22,318 bases of DNA from an uncultured Collinsella sp. (GTDB lineage Bacteria; Actinomycetota; Coriobacteriia; Coriobacteriales; Coriobacteriaceae). The stretch spans positions 1 to 22,318 of the forward strand of contig CATWQC010000029.1 of NCBI GenBank assembly GCA_958352845.1, written 5' to 3'. This document shows positions 7,600 through 14,717 of the stretch, piece by piece. A program made the position numbers and the translations under genes. Numbering within the stretch: position 1 is the stretch's first letter; each line of letters starts with the position of its first letter. The notes under the pieces were generated by a model that saw only the letters and a program-made list of their open reading frames with translations, did no database searches and had not been told where the DNA came from.

Positions 7600-8625
7600 A
7601 TGCGAGAACCCGTGTCCAGTCCGTTTACCAGCTTTTTAGCCCAGCACTTTGACCAGATTAACGACTATCTGGCCACGTTCTTTGACGGACAGGCGACCTC
7701 TGCCGATATCGAGCGCTACCTGTACGCGCCGCTCTCGGCTTTTACGGCCAACGCCGGCAAGCGCCACCGCCCGCTTATCTGCATGCTCGCCGCAACCGCA
7801 GTGGGCGGTAGCTTTGAGAGTGCCCGCAGCGCCGCGGCAGCCATCGAGCATTTCCAGTCGGGCGCGCTGATCCACGACGACATCGCCGACAACGGACAGC
7901 TTCGTCGAGGCAAGCCCTGCATGCACCTTACCGAGGGCACGGGCCTTGCCATCAATTGTGGCGACCTGTCGCTCACCATGGTCACCAAGACGGTTCTCGA
8001 CGACCCTACGCTGGAGTCCGACGTGAAGCTGCGCGTGCTCCACGAGCTTACCGAGATGATCGTCCGCACCATTGAGGGACAAGCACTCGACCTGGGTTGG
8101 GTCCGCGACGGGCGCTTTGATATCTCGGTTGATGACTACCTGGACATGGCGACGCACAAGACCGCGTTTTACAGCGGAGCCACGCCGCTTGCCGCCGGAG
8201 CCATTATCGGCGGCGGCAGCGATGAGCAAATCGAAGCGCTGCGCGCCTTTGGCCTGCACACAGGCCTTGCCTTTCAGATTCAGGACGACCTGCTCAACCT
8301 TGTCGGCACTAAGAAAGCCGCCAACAAGGACTTCCGCACCGACATCACCGAGGGCAAGCGCACGCTTGTCGCCGTACACGCCCTCTCTGATGAGCGCCAC
8401 CACGACGAGGTCGAGGCGATTCTTTCCTCAGGCACCGATGATCCCGCGCAGCTCGCACGCGCCGTGGAGATCTTCCAGGAGACCGGCTCCATCGATTACG
8501 CCCACACTTACGCGCTCGACCTGACCGCTAAAGCCAAAGCGGCCATCGAGAACGTTGAGCTTGATCCGCACGCACGCGAGCTGTTCCTCTCCATGGCAGA
8601 TTTCTTTGTGGAGCGTCTTAACTAA
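7600..8625 (+). CDS. Polyprenyl (geranylgeranyl-type) diphosphate synthase
   Basis: Condenses isopentenyl diphosphate with allylic diphosphates to make isoprenoid chains for quinones or lipid carriers, in the cytoplasm. It has 341 residues from the ATG at 7600. Motifs in order: GKRHRP (53-58), first Asp-rich motif DDIAD (93-97) followed by GQLRRGKP, and second motif QDDLLN (228-233), where the last Asp is Asn as in some family members. The start is uncertain: an in-frame ATG at 7561 lies inside the inverted repeat, and GTG at 7612 is also possible. AGAAAG is too close to 7600 to decide. Chain length cannot be judged safely. It lies in the same direction as the PTS fusion, 113 nt after its stop, but appears functionally unrelated. 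Confidence 0.88.
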   Translation: MREPVSSPFTSFLAQHFDQINDYLATFFDGQATSADIERYLYAPLSAFTANAGKRHRPLICMLAATAVGGSFESARSAAAAIEHFQSGALIHDDIADNGQLRRGKPCMHLTEGTGLAINCGDLSLTMVTKTVLDDPTLESDVKLRVLHELTEMIVRTIEGQALDLGWVRDGRFDISVDDYLDMATHKTAFYSGATPLAAGAIIGGGSDEQIEALRAFGLHTGLAFQIQDDLLNLVGTKKAANKDFRTDITEGKRTLVAVHALSDERHHDEVEAILSSGTDDPAQLARAVEIFQETGSIDYAHTYALDLTAKAKAAIENVELDPHARELFLSMADFFVERLN

Positions 8626-8666
8626 CGGGGGTTATAAAACCTGTCAGCAGCGTATTTAGGCACAAC

Positions 8667-8695
8667 TTGCTACACTGTTGAGTGCATGTTTATGC
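8667..8695 (+). promoter_or_regulatory. Weak sigma-70-type promoter candidate for the peptidoglycan-binding protein gene
   Basis: TTGCTA (8667-8672), 17-nt spacer, TTATGC (8690-8695), about 70 nt ahead of the ATG at 8764. Both boxes match the consensus only partly. Confidence 0.3.
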
Positions 8696-8763
8696 ATCCC
8701 TTTGCGTTGTCTATCCGACAGACGCTCAAATAGTACGAATGGTACGCCGAAAGGGGTTCGTTC

Positions 8764-9669
8764 ATGGAACCTATTACAACGGGCATGCAAGGAGCAGCCG
8801 TCGAGGACGTGCAGTCTCGTCTCCTGCAGCTCGGCTACACGATTGATGCCACCGAGGTCGCCGACAAGCACTTTGGTGCTACCACCGAGCAGGCCGTTAG
8901 CACCTTTAGGCTCGACAGCGGTCTTGCCGCCGGTCACGCCGTTGACATCCCCTGCTGGAGTGCCCTGGTCGACGCTTCGTATAAGCTGGGCGACCGCACC
9001 CTCTACCTGCGTATGCCCAATTTCCATGGCGCCGACGTGCAGGCCCTGCAGAAGGCGCTTAACGTTTTGGGCTTTGCCTGCGGCGAGGACGATGGCTACT
9101 TTGGCCCTCACACCGAGGCGGCCCTTCAGCAGTTCCAGGAAAACGTCGGTCTGTTTGCCGACGGTATGGCTTTCCAGGATACCTACGCCTATATCAACCG
9201 CCTGCACCACGTGTGGGAGGGTAAGCCTTCGGTGACCGAGGCTGAATCGCGCATCGGCTTTGCCCGCGCGGCCAACGTACTCGAGCGTTTCCAGATTGCC
9301 GTCATCGGTGAGGACCCCATCGCACGCAGCGTTGCATCACGCATGTGGAACATCGCCACGGCGACGACCGACAACAGCGGTATGATGCTTTGCGACTCCG
9401 AGGTCCCGACCGATGTCGACCTAGTGCTCGAGATCGCAAGCGACGAGCTACCCGCCGACGCCGCTCCGCGCGCCACGATTGCCCTCGCTGAGTGCCACAA
9501 CCTGGCCCAGCGCATCCGCACCGCCAATGTCGCCGCGCAGCAAAAGCCGGCACGCATCCGCATTGAGCTCACCGGCATGACGCGCTACAACGGCACCTTC
9601 ACTGCCAGCGACGCCCAGACGCTCGCGGTACGCCTGCTCGATGGCGTTTGCGATGCCCTCGCAGATTAG
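8764..9669 (+). CDS. Protein with two peptidoglycan-binding (PGBD1) domains and an unassigned C-terminal domain
   Basis: A 301-residue protein. Two PG_binding_1 repeats are visible, at about residues 7-60 (GAAVEDVQSRLLQLGYTI ... FGATTEQAVSTF) and 88-145 (GADVQALQKALNVLGF ... YFGPHTEAALQQFQ). The C-terminal half (about 155-301) has a Rossmann-like alternating look (FQIAVIGEDPIA) and I do not recognise it. There is no signal peptide or membrane segment, so the protein seems cytoplasmic, unlike most PGBD hydrolases. By analogy, mycobacterial CwlM is a cytosolic PGBD protein that regulates MurA, but homology over the C-terminal part is not evident. GAAAGGGG precedes the start. Confidence 0.85.
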   Translation: MEPITTGMQGAAVEDVQSRLLQLGYTIDATEVADKHFGATTEQAVSTFRLDSGLAAGHAVDIPCWSALVDASYKLGDRTLYLRMPNFHGADVQALQKALNVLGFACGEDDGYFGPHTEAALQQFQENVGLFADGMAFQDTYAYINRLHHVWEGKPSVTEAESRIGFARAANVLERFQIAVIGEDPIARSVASRMWNIATATTDNSGMMLCDSEVPTDVDLVLEIASDELPADAAPRATIALAECHNLAQRIRTANVAAQQKPARIRIELTGMTRYNGTFTASDAQTLAVRLLDGVCDALAD

Positions 9670-9705
9670 GTAAACTAGACGAGTTGCTTTTGGCAACACC
9701 CATAC

Positions 9706-9780
9706 TGGGACGTAGTTCAACGGTAGAACTCCGGTTTTTGGTGCCGGCTGTTGGGGGTTCGAATCCCTCCGTCCCAGCCA
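9706..9780 (+). tRNA. tRNA-Gln (anticodon TTG)
   Basis: A full cloverleaf: acceptor TGGGACG/CGTCCCA, D-arm GTTC/GAAC, anticodon stem CCGGT/GCCGG around the loop TTTTGGT (anticodon TTG, reading CAA and probably CAG), T-arm GGGGG-TTCGAAT-CCCTC, discriminator G and an encoded CCA at 9778-9780. It begins 36 nt after the stop of the preceding gene. A small hairpin GTTGC/GCAAC lies at 9683-9697. Confidence 0.97.
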
Positions 9781-9789
9781 TTAAAACTG

Positions 9790-9827
9790 AGCGCCCTGAG
9801 CCCATAACGGCCCAGGGCGCTTTCTTG
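9790..9827 (+). terminator. Intrinsic terminator after tRNA-Gln
   Basis: AGCGCCCTG (9790-9798) pairs with CAGGGCGCT (9813-9821) and is followed by TTTCTT. It starts 10 nt after the tRNA. Confidence 0.85.
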
Positions 9828-9835
9828 TGGGCAAG

Positions 9836-9856
9836 CGGAGGGATTCGAGCCCGCAA
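9836..9856 (-). repeat. Inverted fragment resembling the T-arm of the neighbouring tRNA-Gln
   Basis: The reverse complement of this 21-bp stretch matches tRNA-Gln bases 9751-9771 at 19 of 21 positions, including TCGAATCCCTCCG. The changed bases break T-stem pairing, so it is not a working tRNA. It may be a relic of an element that used the tRNA 3' end as its target. The remaining bases to 9904 show nothing clear. Confidence 0.5.
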
Positions 9857-9904
9857 GGCAACACAACTTCTCGTCCAGCACGGGAAAATCTACCTTCAAA
9901 AGAC

Positions 9905-9938
9905 AGGCGCCCCAGGCCCATTAGGACCAAGGGCGCCT
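9905..9938 (-). terminator. Candidate terminator on the minus strand, convergent to tRNA-Gln
   Basis: AGGCGCCC (9905-9912) pairs with GGGCGCCT (9931-9938). Read on the minus strand the stem is followed by TGTCTTTT. It would stop any read-through from the TOPRIM gene after the structures between 10012 and 10226. The loop is long (18 nt), so efficiency is doubtful. Confidence 0.5.
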
Positions 9939-10011
9939 TACATCTAGAAAATATCAGCCCAGTTCCGAAAAGCGAGCCGCTTGCGACAACCAAGTGCCGC
10001 GTGGCCCCGAC

Positions 10012-10064
10012 GGGCCGGGCATTAAGTTTGTCGCGAGTTCCGCACGAACAGGAGGCCACTTAAC
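10012..10064 (+). repeat. Half copy of the 69-nt core repeat family, with one arm
   Basis: Bases 10031-10046 (TCGCGAGTTCCGCACG) are identical to 15172-15187 of the complete copy at 15138-15272, and GGCCACTTAA at 10054-10063 resembles its apical hairpin. The flanking arm GGGCCGGGCATTAAGTTT (10012-10029) resembles the arms of the full copies (GGCCGGATATAAGGTTT) but has no complementary partner downstream. The second half of the core is not recognisable and is replaced by the hairpin at 10091-10188. A local dyad GCGACAA/TTGTCGC (9983-9989 with 10028-10034) also overlaps. Confidence 0.7.
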
Positions 10065-10090
10065 CTCGATGTTTTGGACGTGACAGCGAG

Positions 10091-10188
10091 AGGGGCCCTG
10101 GTATGGCAAGGTGACGTGAAACAAGGCGGCGCTGACCTTCTGGTCGCGCCGCCGAAGTTGAACGTCAGATTGCCGTGCCAGGGCCCCT
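10091..10188 (+). ncRNA. Long imperfect hairpin, possible structured RNA of unknown function
   Basis: The outer stem pairs 10091-10109 (AGGGGCCCTGGTATGGCAA) with 10170-10188 over 19 bp. It contains two G-U pairs when read as plus-strand RNA, which would be A-C mismatches on the minus strand. Inside are a TGACGT/ACGTCA pairing (10112-10117 with 10162-10167) and an apical stem GGCGGCGC, one bulged T, GACC, loop TTCT, GGTC, GCGCCGCC (10125-10153). The plan (long outer stem, internal loop, strong apical hairpin) is like that of the repeats near 15 kb, but the core sequence differs. I see no promoter for it. Confidence 0.4.
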
Positions 10189-10204
10189 CGCAGCGTCAAG
10201 AAGA

Positions 10205-10226
10205 CCGCCGTTCGGTAGAACGGCGG
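10205..10226 (-). terminator. Terminator of the TOPRIM-domain gene
   Basis: CCGCCGTTC-GGTA-GAACGGCGG, a perfect 9-bp stem with a 4-nt loop, begins 2 nt after the stop codon on the minus strand and is followed by TCTTCTTG. The T-run is imperfect. Confidence 0.7.
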
Positions 10227-10228
10227 AG

Positions 10229-12403
10229 CTAATTGTTCAGCATGCGGTCGAAGCTTCCCGAGTCGCCATCCCGATAGTCTGCGGTCATCAGAATCTCCTG
10301 CGGAATGCGCCCGCCCTCGCGCAGCACGTTGCGGAACTGCACGCGCGTAACCATGGGCAGATCCTTGATCGTCGCTGCCAGGTTCTGCGGCACACCCTGG
10401 TTGGCAGCCGCGGGCTCGCACTCTCCGCCGGCCTTCACGCGACGCTTATGCTCGGCGAGCATGGCGCGGTACATGCCGGCATGCAGGCGAATCTCAACCA
10501 CATTGGCATTGCGAGCCTGCTCGACGATGCGCGCGCCCTCGCGATCGATATCGCCCACGTAGTAGACGTAGTTAAAGCGATAGCCAATCTCGGCCAGATA
10601 ATCATCCAGTGCGTGCGAGACGCTCGCTTTGCAGCCGCCGCCAAAAATCACGCCGCCCACCTTGATGCCAAAGAGCTTGGCGTGCTTGCGGCCACGCAGC
10701 AGCTTGACGATCTCGTCGTAGGTGTCCAGGTTCTCGACCATAATGAACGGCTTGTCGGCTCCCAGCGTAAAGAAGCCCGTAAAGTGCACGGGGCGATTGG
10801 GGGCGACCTTGATCGCCTGCATGCTGATGCCCTTTTCGGTCATACGCCTGATCAGGCGCTCACCGTGCTTGCCGTCAAAAGCCTTCTCGTCGTTAAAGAT
10901 CTGGTAGGCACGCTGGCGGCGCGAGGCAACCGGCGTATCGGCACCTCGGTTCTGCTCGATCCAAGCCTGGATGATTGCGATTTCCTCGGCAATCTTGCGG
11001 TTGGACATCTCGTTGTGCTGAGTGCGCTGCGGAGCCTTTTTGCCGTCCTTGCCCTCGACCTTTACGATCTGTGTCTGCTGCTCCTTGATCTTGGAGAGCG
11101 CCATAGGCGTGGGGACAACCTTGAGCAGCTGCCTGCCTAAAACGCGGGCAAGGGCAAACGCCGAGACCTCGCCGTGGGCGGCCGACTCGGGCTGCTGGGC
11201 AGCAGTATCTACTGCGGCAGACTCCGGCTTCTTCTGAGACTTGCGCTTAGAATCGCCTTGGGAATTGCGCTCGCGCTTCGGCATAGACGCCTGCTTCTGC
11301 GGACGATCGGACTTGCTCTCCTTCGCTGACTGGCGCTTAGGCTGCCCCGAAGAAACCTCGGCCTTCGCATCCTCGTTCTGCGGCGTGGTCTTCTCGGTTG
11401 CAGTCTCGGCATGGGAACTGCGGCCTCCACGATGGCGACGGCGGCGAGGCTTGCTCGACGCGCTCTGCTCCGTCTGCTCATCAGTAGGCTGCTGGCCCTT
11501 GGCCTCGGCATCAACCTCAAGCTGCGGCTCAACAGGCTTTTGCTCGCGAGCCACCGGCTCAACGGCCTTCTCGTCCTGGGTGGTCGAAACCGACTCGCCC
11601 TTCTCCTGACGCTTTACGGGATACGCACGTCCCGCAAAACCGCGGCCGGGACGACACGAACCCGGAGCCTTCTTGGCAGACTCCTCAACATCGTCTGCAA
11701 CCTCAGAAGACTCTTCAACCTCACGCGCGGCATCCTGCGCTGCAGCCTTAAAGTGAGCGCCGCGACGACGCTTGGGCTCTTGGGCCTCCACGGGCTTTTG
11801 CTCCTTCGTGGGCTTCTGCGACTCGGCAGCAACCTCGGTCTCAACAGCCTCGGCATCCGTCTCGCCCTTTCGAGCAACGGCGCGACGGAAGCGCTCCTGC
11901 TGGGCGCGGCGCTGTGCATCGCGCTTGCCGCCCCCGCCAAAACCGCCGCGTCCTGCCTTGGCCGTAAAGGCACGCACGACGTTCTCATCGAGCAACTCAT
12001 CGGTATCGACATGCTCACGCGGAGCAGCTTCTTCCACAGCAGGCACGTCAGCGGAATCCTCGACGACAAAATCCTCGACGGACTCGGCAGGCTGCTCCTG
12101 GGCATCGCGGATCTCGGCATTGATGGTATAGAACGCCGGGCGCCCGTTAATGCCGCTACCCTCGATCTTGGTCACGATATTTGCCGCGATAAGCTCATCG
12201 CGCATCGCCTTGGTGTCACATTCCTTATCGACGGAGCGGAAAATTTGCGCCAGCGCGCTCGACTTAATCTTGAGCGCCTTGCGGCAAAGCAGGTCGTAGG
12301 CAACCAGCTTGGCACGCTCAGCAGAAAGCGATGTCTGGCTGCTCAGACGCTCAGCCAGGGCATCGACATTATTTTGGTTATCGGAATATACCGTCTTGGC
12401 CAC
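10229..12403 (-). CDS. Orphan TOPRIM protein, JetD/DUF2220-like C-terminus with a long charged linker
   Basis: A 724-residue protein from GTG at 12403, chosen because GAAAGGGG precedes it. An in-frame ATG at 12427 lacks such a site. Residues about 1-105 look like a helical or winged-helix region ending GSGINGRPAFYTI. Residues about 110-420 are low-complexity, rich in E, K, R, Q and A (for example KPRRRRHRGGRSS), probably disordered and nucleic-acid binding. The C-terminal part (about 460-724) carries a TOPRIM-like pattern: MVENLDTY with Glu557, a Gly-rich turn VGGVIFGGG and YVGDIDREG with Asp618 and Asp620. This arrangement resembles Wadjet JetD and topoisomerase VI subunit A. No jetA, jetB or jetC gene is nearby. 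A nuclease or topoisomerase-like role is inferred from the motif, not shown. Confidence 0.8.
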   Translation of the reverse strand: MAKTVYSDNQNNVDALAERLSSQTSLSAERAKLVAYDLLCRKALKIKSSALAQIFRSVDKECDTKAMRDELIAANIVTKIEGSGINGRPAFYTINAEIRDAQEQPAESVEDFVVEDSADVPAVEEAAPREHVDTDELLDENVVRAFTAKAGRGGFGGGGKRDAQRRAQQERFRRAVARKGETDAEAVETEVAAESQKPTKEQKPVEAQEPKRRRGAHFKAAAQDAAREVEESSEVADDVEESAKKAPGSCRPGRGFAGRAYPVKRQEKGESVSTTQDEKAVEPVAREQKPVEPQLEVDAEAKGQQPTDEQTEQSASSKPRRRRHRGGRSSHAETATEKTTPQNEDAKAEVSSGQPKRQSAKESKSDRPQKQASMPKRERNSQGDSKRKSQKKPESAAVDTAAQQPESAAHGEVSAFALARVLGRQLLKVVPTPMALSKIKEQQTQIVKVEGKDGKKAPQRTQHNEMSNRKIAEEIAIIQAWIEQNRGADTPVASRRQRAYQIFNDEKAFDGKHGERLIRRMTEKGISMQAIKVAPNRPVHFTGFFTLGADKPFIMVENLDTYDEIVKLLRGRKHAKLFGIKVGGVIFGGGCKASVSHALDDYLAEIGYRFNYVYYVGDIDREGARIVEQARNANVVEIRLHAGMYRAMLAEHKRRVKAGGECEPAAANQGVPQNLAATIKDLPMVTRVQFRNVLREGGRIPQEILMTADYRDGDSGSFDRMLNN

Positions 12404-12508
12404 GGGGCCCCTTTCATATGCACACATATACGTCTATATGGTACAACGCGCGCCCTTATCCACGCAAAACATCTGCGAGAGCACTCGAGCGTCACCCGCT
12501 TTTGCATG

Positions 12509-12547
12509 AAAAAAGACCGAGCCCGCGAAGTCGCGGACCCGGTCTTT
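12509..12547 (-). terminator. Intrinsic terminator of cstA
   Basis: AAAGACCG (12512-12519) pairs with CGGTCTTT (12540-12547), with an inner CCGCGA/TCGCGG stem. On the minus strand the hairpin runs into six Ts. It lies 39 nt after the cstA stop. The rest of 12404-12586 holds the upstream region of the TOPRIM gene, with no convincing promoter. Confidence 0.92.
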
Positions 12548-12586
12548 CCGAGTCAAATGGATGGGAGATTCAACCCGTCCGACCGA

Positions 12587-14476
12587 CTAGGCCTTGGCGG
12601 CCTCGGCGTCAGCGGGAGCCTCGGCGGCAGCGGCGCGACCGTACTCGGCCTTGCCCATCTCGGACCACTCGGGCTCCTCATCAGGCATGGAGCCAGCCTC
12701 CTTGCCGAAGAACTCCTTGAGGCAGTTGACGGCGACGATGAGGCCCAGGACCATCAGCAGGACGGCAAAGACGAGCTGCAGGCCCTTGGTGGCGGCGACG
12801 GAGACGGCGGCCGTGGTGGCGGTAGCCGGGATGGTGCCGAAGAAGCCGTAAGCCTGGACGGCGGCCATGCAGCCCATGGCGCTCTGGACCAGCGAGGTGA
12901 AGGTGCAGCAGAGCAGGAAGACGACGGGCACGTAGAGCATCCAGCCCTTGCGGCCGGTGCACTTGCAGAACACGGCGAGGGTGATCATGGTCATGCCGCC
13001 GAGCAGCTGGTTGGAAGCACCAAAGAGCGGCCAGATGTTGGCATAGCCACCAAAAGCGAGGGCGAGACCAGGAAGCAGGGTGACGACCGTGGCGAACCAG
13101 GGGTTGCCGAGGACCTTCATGTAGCCGGCCTTGGACTCGATGGCCAGGGCGTCGTTGGTCTGGGCAAAGAACTCGGAGAACGAGGTGCGGGCGATGCGGG
13201 CGACGGCGTCGAGCGAGGTCAGGGCCAGAGCGGAAACGTTCATGGTCATAAAGACGGTAGCGAGCGTGCCGTCAACACCAAAGGCCTGCATACCGCGGGA
13301 GATGCCAGCGGCGAAGATCTGGAACGGGGTGGAAGCGACGCCGGCGTTGAGGGCGCCGGTACCGGCGGTGTTCATGTCGGAGAACATGATGCCGGCGACG
13401 ATGATGGCAAGGATGCCGACGAAGGACTCGACGATCATGGCGCCGTAACCGACCTTGACGGCGTCCTGCTCCTTCTCGACCTGCTTAGAAGAGGTGCCGG
13501 AAGAAACGAGGCTGTGGAAACCGGAGAGAGCACCGCAAGCGACGGAGACGAACAGGACCGGGAACATCATGCCTGAGGCAGTGGAGAAGCCGGTGAAGAC
13601 CGGAGCGGTGATAGTGGCCTGACCGTTGACGCCCAGGACGACGATGCCAAGGACAGCGCAGACGATCATGACGATCATCATGATGGAAGTGAGGTAGTCA
13701 CGCGGGGTCTTGAGCATCTGGATGGGCATAGCGCCAGCGAAGACCAGGTAGACCATGACGACGGCGAACCACTGGAACTTATCCAGGTAGACCGGGAACT
13801 GCATGCCGACGGCGAACATGAGAACCATGAGGACAACGCCAGTGACGAACTCGGCAGCGCCGGTGAGGTTGAACTTCTTCTGGGCCCAACCAAAGGCGAT
13901 AGCGACGAAGGTGAACAGGATGGAAATGGTACCAGCGCAGCCGGCGGCATAGGACTTGGTGAAGTCGATGGCACCGGTAGCAGCACCAGAAGCGTCAACG
14001 ACCGGGGTGAACATGAACGTCTTGCAGACCATGTCAGTGAAGGCGGCGATGACGATGATGCAGAACAGCCAGCAGAACAGCAGGAACAGGCGACGGCCGG
14101 TCTTGCCTATGTACTTCTCGATGAGCTGAGCGAGCGACTTGCCGTTGTTCTTCATCGAAGCGTACAGGGCACCAAAGTCGTGGACGGCGCCAAAGAAGAT
14201 GCCGCCGACGAGGACCCAGAGCACGACGGGCAGCCAGCCAAAGGCCATGGCGACGATCGTACCCGTGACAGGGCCAGCACCGCAGATCGAGCTGAACTGG
14301 TGCGAAAACGCGGTGAAGGCGGAGACGGGCGAGAAGCTGTTGCCGTCCTTCATGCGCTTGGCCGGCGTGAGGGCCTCTTTGTCAACGCCCCACTTGTTGG
14401 CCAGCCAGCGGCCGTAGCCCAGATAGCCGCAGGCGAGCACCGCCGCGGCCACAACCATGAGCAAAACTCCGTTCAT
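12587..14476 (-). CDS. cstA: CstA-family transporter (carbon starvation protein; peptide or pyruvate uptake)
   Basis: A 629-residue polytopic membrane protein with hydrophobic helices almost throughout. The family hallmarks are present near the N-terminus: the Asn-Gly-Val start, TPAKRMKDGNSFSP, FSHQFSSICGAGPVTGTIVA, GWLPVVLWVLVGG and VHDFGALYASMKNNGKSL. E. coli CstA and BtsT are about 700 residues; shorter forms are common in Gram-positive bacteria. CstA has been linked to peptide uptake and CstA/BtsT to proton-driven pyruvate uptake, and sequence alone does not separate these. The C-terminus is a charged Ala/Glu-rich tail. The strong site AGAGGAGG precedes the ATG. The leader contains a promoter, a small Ile/Val-rich ORF and a terminator, suggesting attenuation. 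Confidence 0.93.
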   Translation of the reverse strand: MNGVLLMVVAAAVLACGYLGYGRWLANKWGVDKEALTPAKRMKDGNSFSPVSAFTAFSHQFSSICGAGPVTGTIVAMAFGWLPVVLWVLVGGIFFGAVHDFGALYASMKNNGKSLAQLIEKYIGKTGRRLFLLFCWLFCIIVIAAFTDMVCKTFMFTPVVDASGAATGAIDFTKSYAAGCAGTISILFTFVAIAFGWAQKKFNLTGAAEFVTGVVLMVLMFAVGMQFPVYLDKFQWFAVVMVYLVFAGAMPIQMLKTPRDYLTSIMMIVMIVCAVLGIVVLGVNGQATITAPVFTGFSTASGMMFPVLFVSVACGALSGFHSLVSSGTSSKQVEKEQDAVKVGYGAMIVESFVGILAIIVAGIMFSDMNTAGTGALNAGVASTPFQIFAAGISRGMQAFGVDGTLATVFMTMNVSALALTSLDAVARIARTSFSEFFAQTNDALAIESKAGYMKVLGNPWFATVVTLLPGLALAFGGYANIWPLFGASNQLLGGMTMITLAVFCKCTGRKGWMLYVPVVFLLCCTFTSLVQSAMGCMAAVQAYGFFGTIPATATTAAVSVAATKGLQLVFAVLLMVLGLIVAVNCLKEFFGKEAGSMPDEEPEWSEMGKAEYGRAAAAEAPADAEAAKA

Positions 14477-14510
14477 TACATTTCCTCCTCTAAAAAGAAC
14501 TTCCTAGACA

Positions 14511-14550
14511 TAAAAAATGAGGGCCGTCGGTTGCGCTCGACGGCCCTCAT
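14511..14550 (-). terminator. Intrinsic terminator in the cstA leader (attenuator)
   Basis: A perfect 13-bp stem pairs ATGAGGGCCGTCG with CGACGGCCCTCAT (14517-14529 with 14538-14550), 8-nt loop, followed on the minus strand by six Ts. It lies between the leader ORF and the cstA ribosome site, 35 nt before the ATG. No other minus-strand gene ends nearby upstream, so it makes sense mainly as a conditional stop for cstA transcription. Confidence 0.85.
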
Positions 14551-14561
14551 CTTCATCAGCC

Positions 14562-14599
14562 GCCCGTTATCGTACGGGCTAGCTGTATGTGCTAACCCG
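14562..14599 (-). promoter_or_regulatory. Competing leader hairpins between the leader ORF and the cstA attenuator
   Basis: On the minus strand, CGGGTTAGC (14591-14599) can pair with GCTAGCCCG (14575-14583). Alternatively GCCCGT (14574-14579) can pair with ACGGGC (14562-14567). The two share bases 14575-14579 and exclude each other. A further stem, GCATCAG (14632-14638) with CTGATGC (14599-14605), encloses the Ile/Val codons, and its 3' arm contains the leader stop codon. A clear antiterminator that invades the terminator stem was not found. Confidence 0.55.
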
Positions 14600-14601
14600 C
14601 A

Positions 14602-14646
14602 TCAGATAATTACTACGCTGATAATGTTTAGCTGATGCGTGAACAT
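14602..14646 (-). CDS. Putative 14-residue leader peptide of cstA
   Basis: Reads MFTHQLNIISVVII and then TGA. Six of the last seven residues are Ile or Val (codons ATT ATC AGC GTA GTA ATT ATC). AGAGGA lies 10 nt before the ATG, a reasonable ribosome site. An in-frame ATG at 14670 would give a 22-residue form but has no good site. The ORF starts about 65 nt after the predicted transcription start. This resembles leader peptides that sense branched-chain aminoacyl-tRNA in ilv operons. Translation is not proven. Confidence 0.55.
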   Translation of the reverse strand: MFTHQLNIISVVII

Positions 14647-14717
14647 GTCTAAGAAATCCTCTTCAATCATGATGCGAACGATCCGTGCGTGTTCACATCC
14701 CCCAGTGGTTGAAAAGG

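Noticed and set aside
9648..9947. 99-residue plus-strand open frame over tRNA-Gln and its terminator
   Set aside because: It translates the tRNA and a terminator hairpin, so it is not a gene.
10229..12403. Complete Wadjet (jetABCD) defence system
   Set aside because: Only a JetD-like TOPRIM end is present. The neighbours are cstA and a tRNA, with no SMC-like or MukF/MukE-like genes.
11411..13576. 721-residue plus-strand open frame antisense to the TOPRIM gene and cstA
   Set aside because: It crosses two well-supported minus-strand genes and the cstA terminator, its sequence is low-complexity (Gly/Asp/Leu rich) with no domain, and it has the look of a shadow frame in GC-rich DNA.
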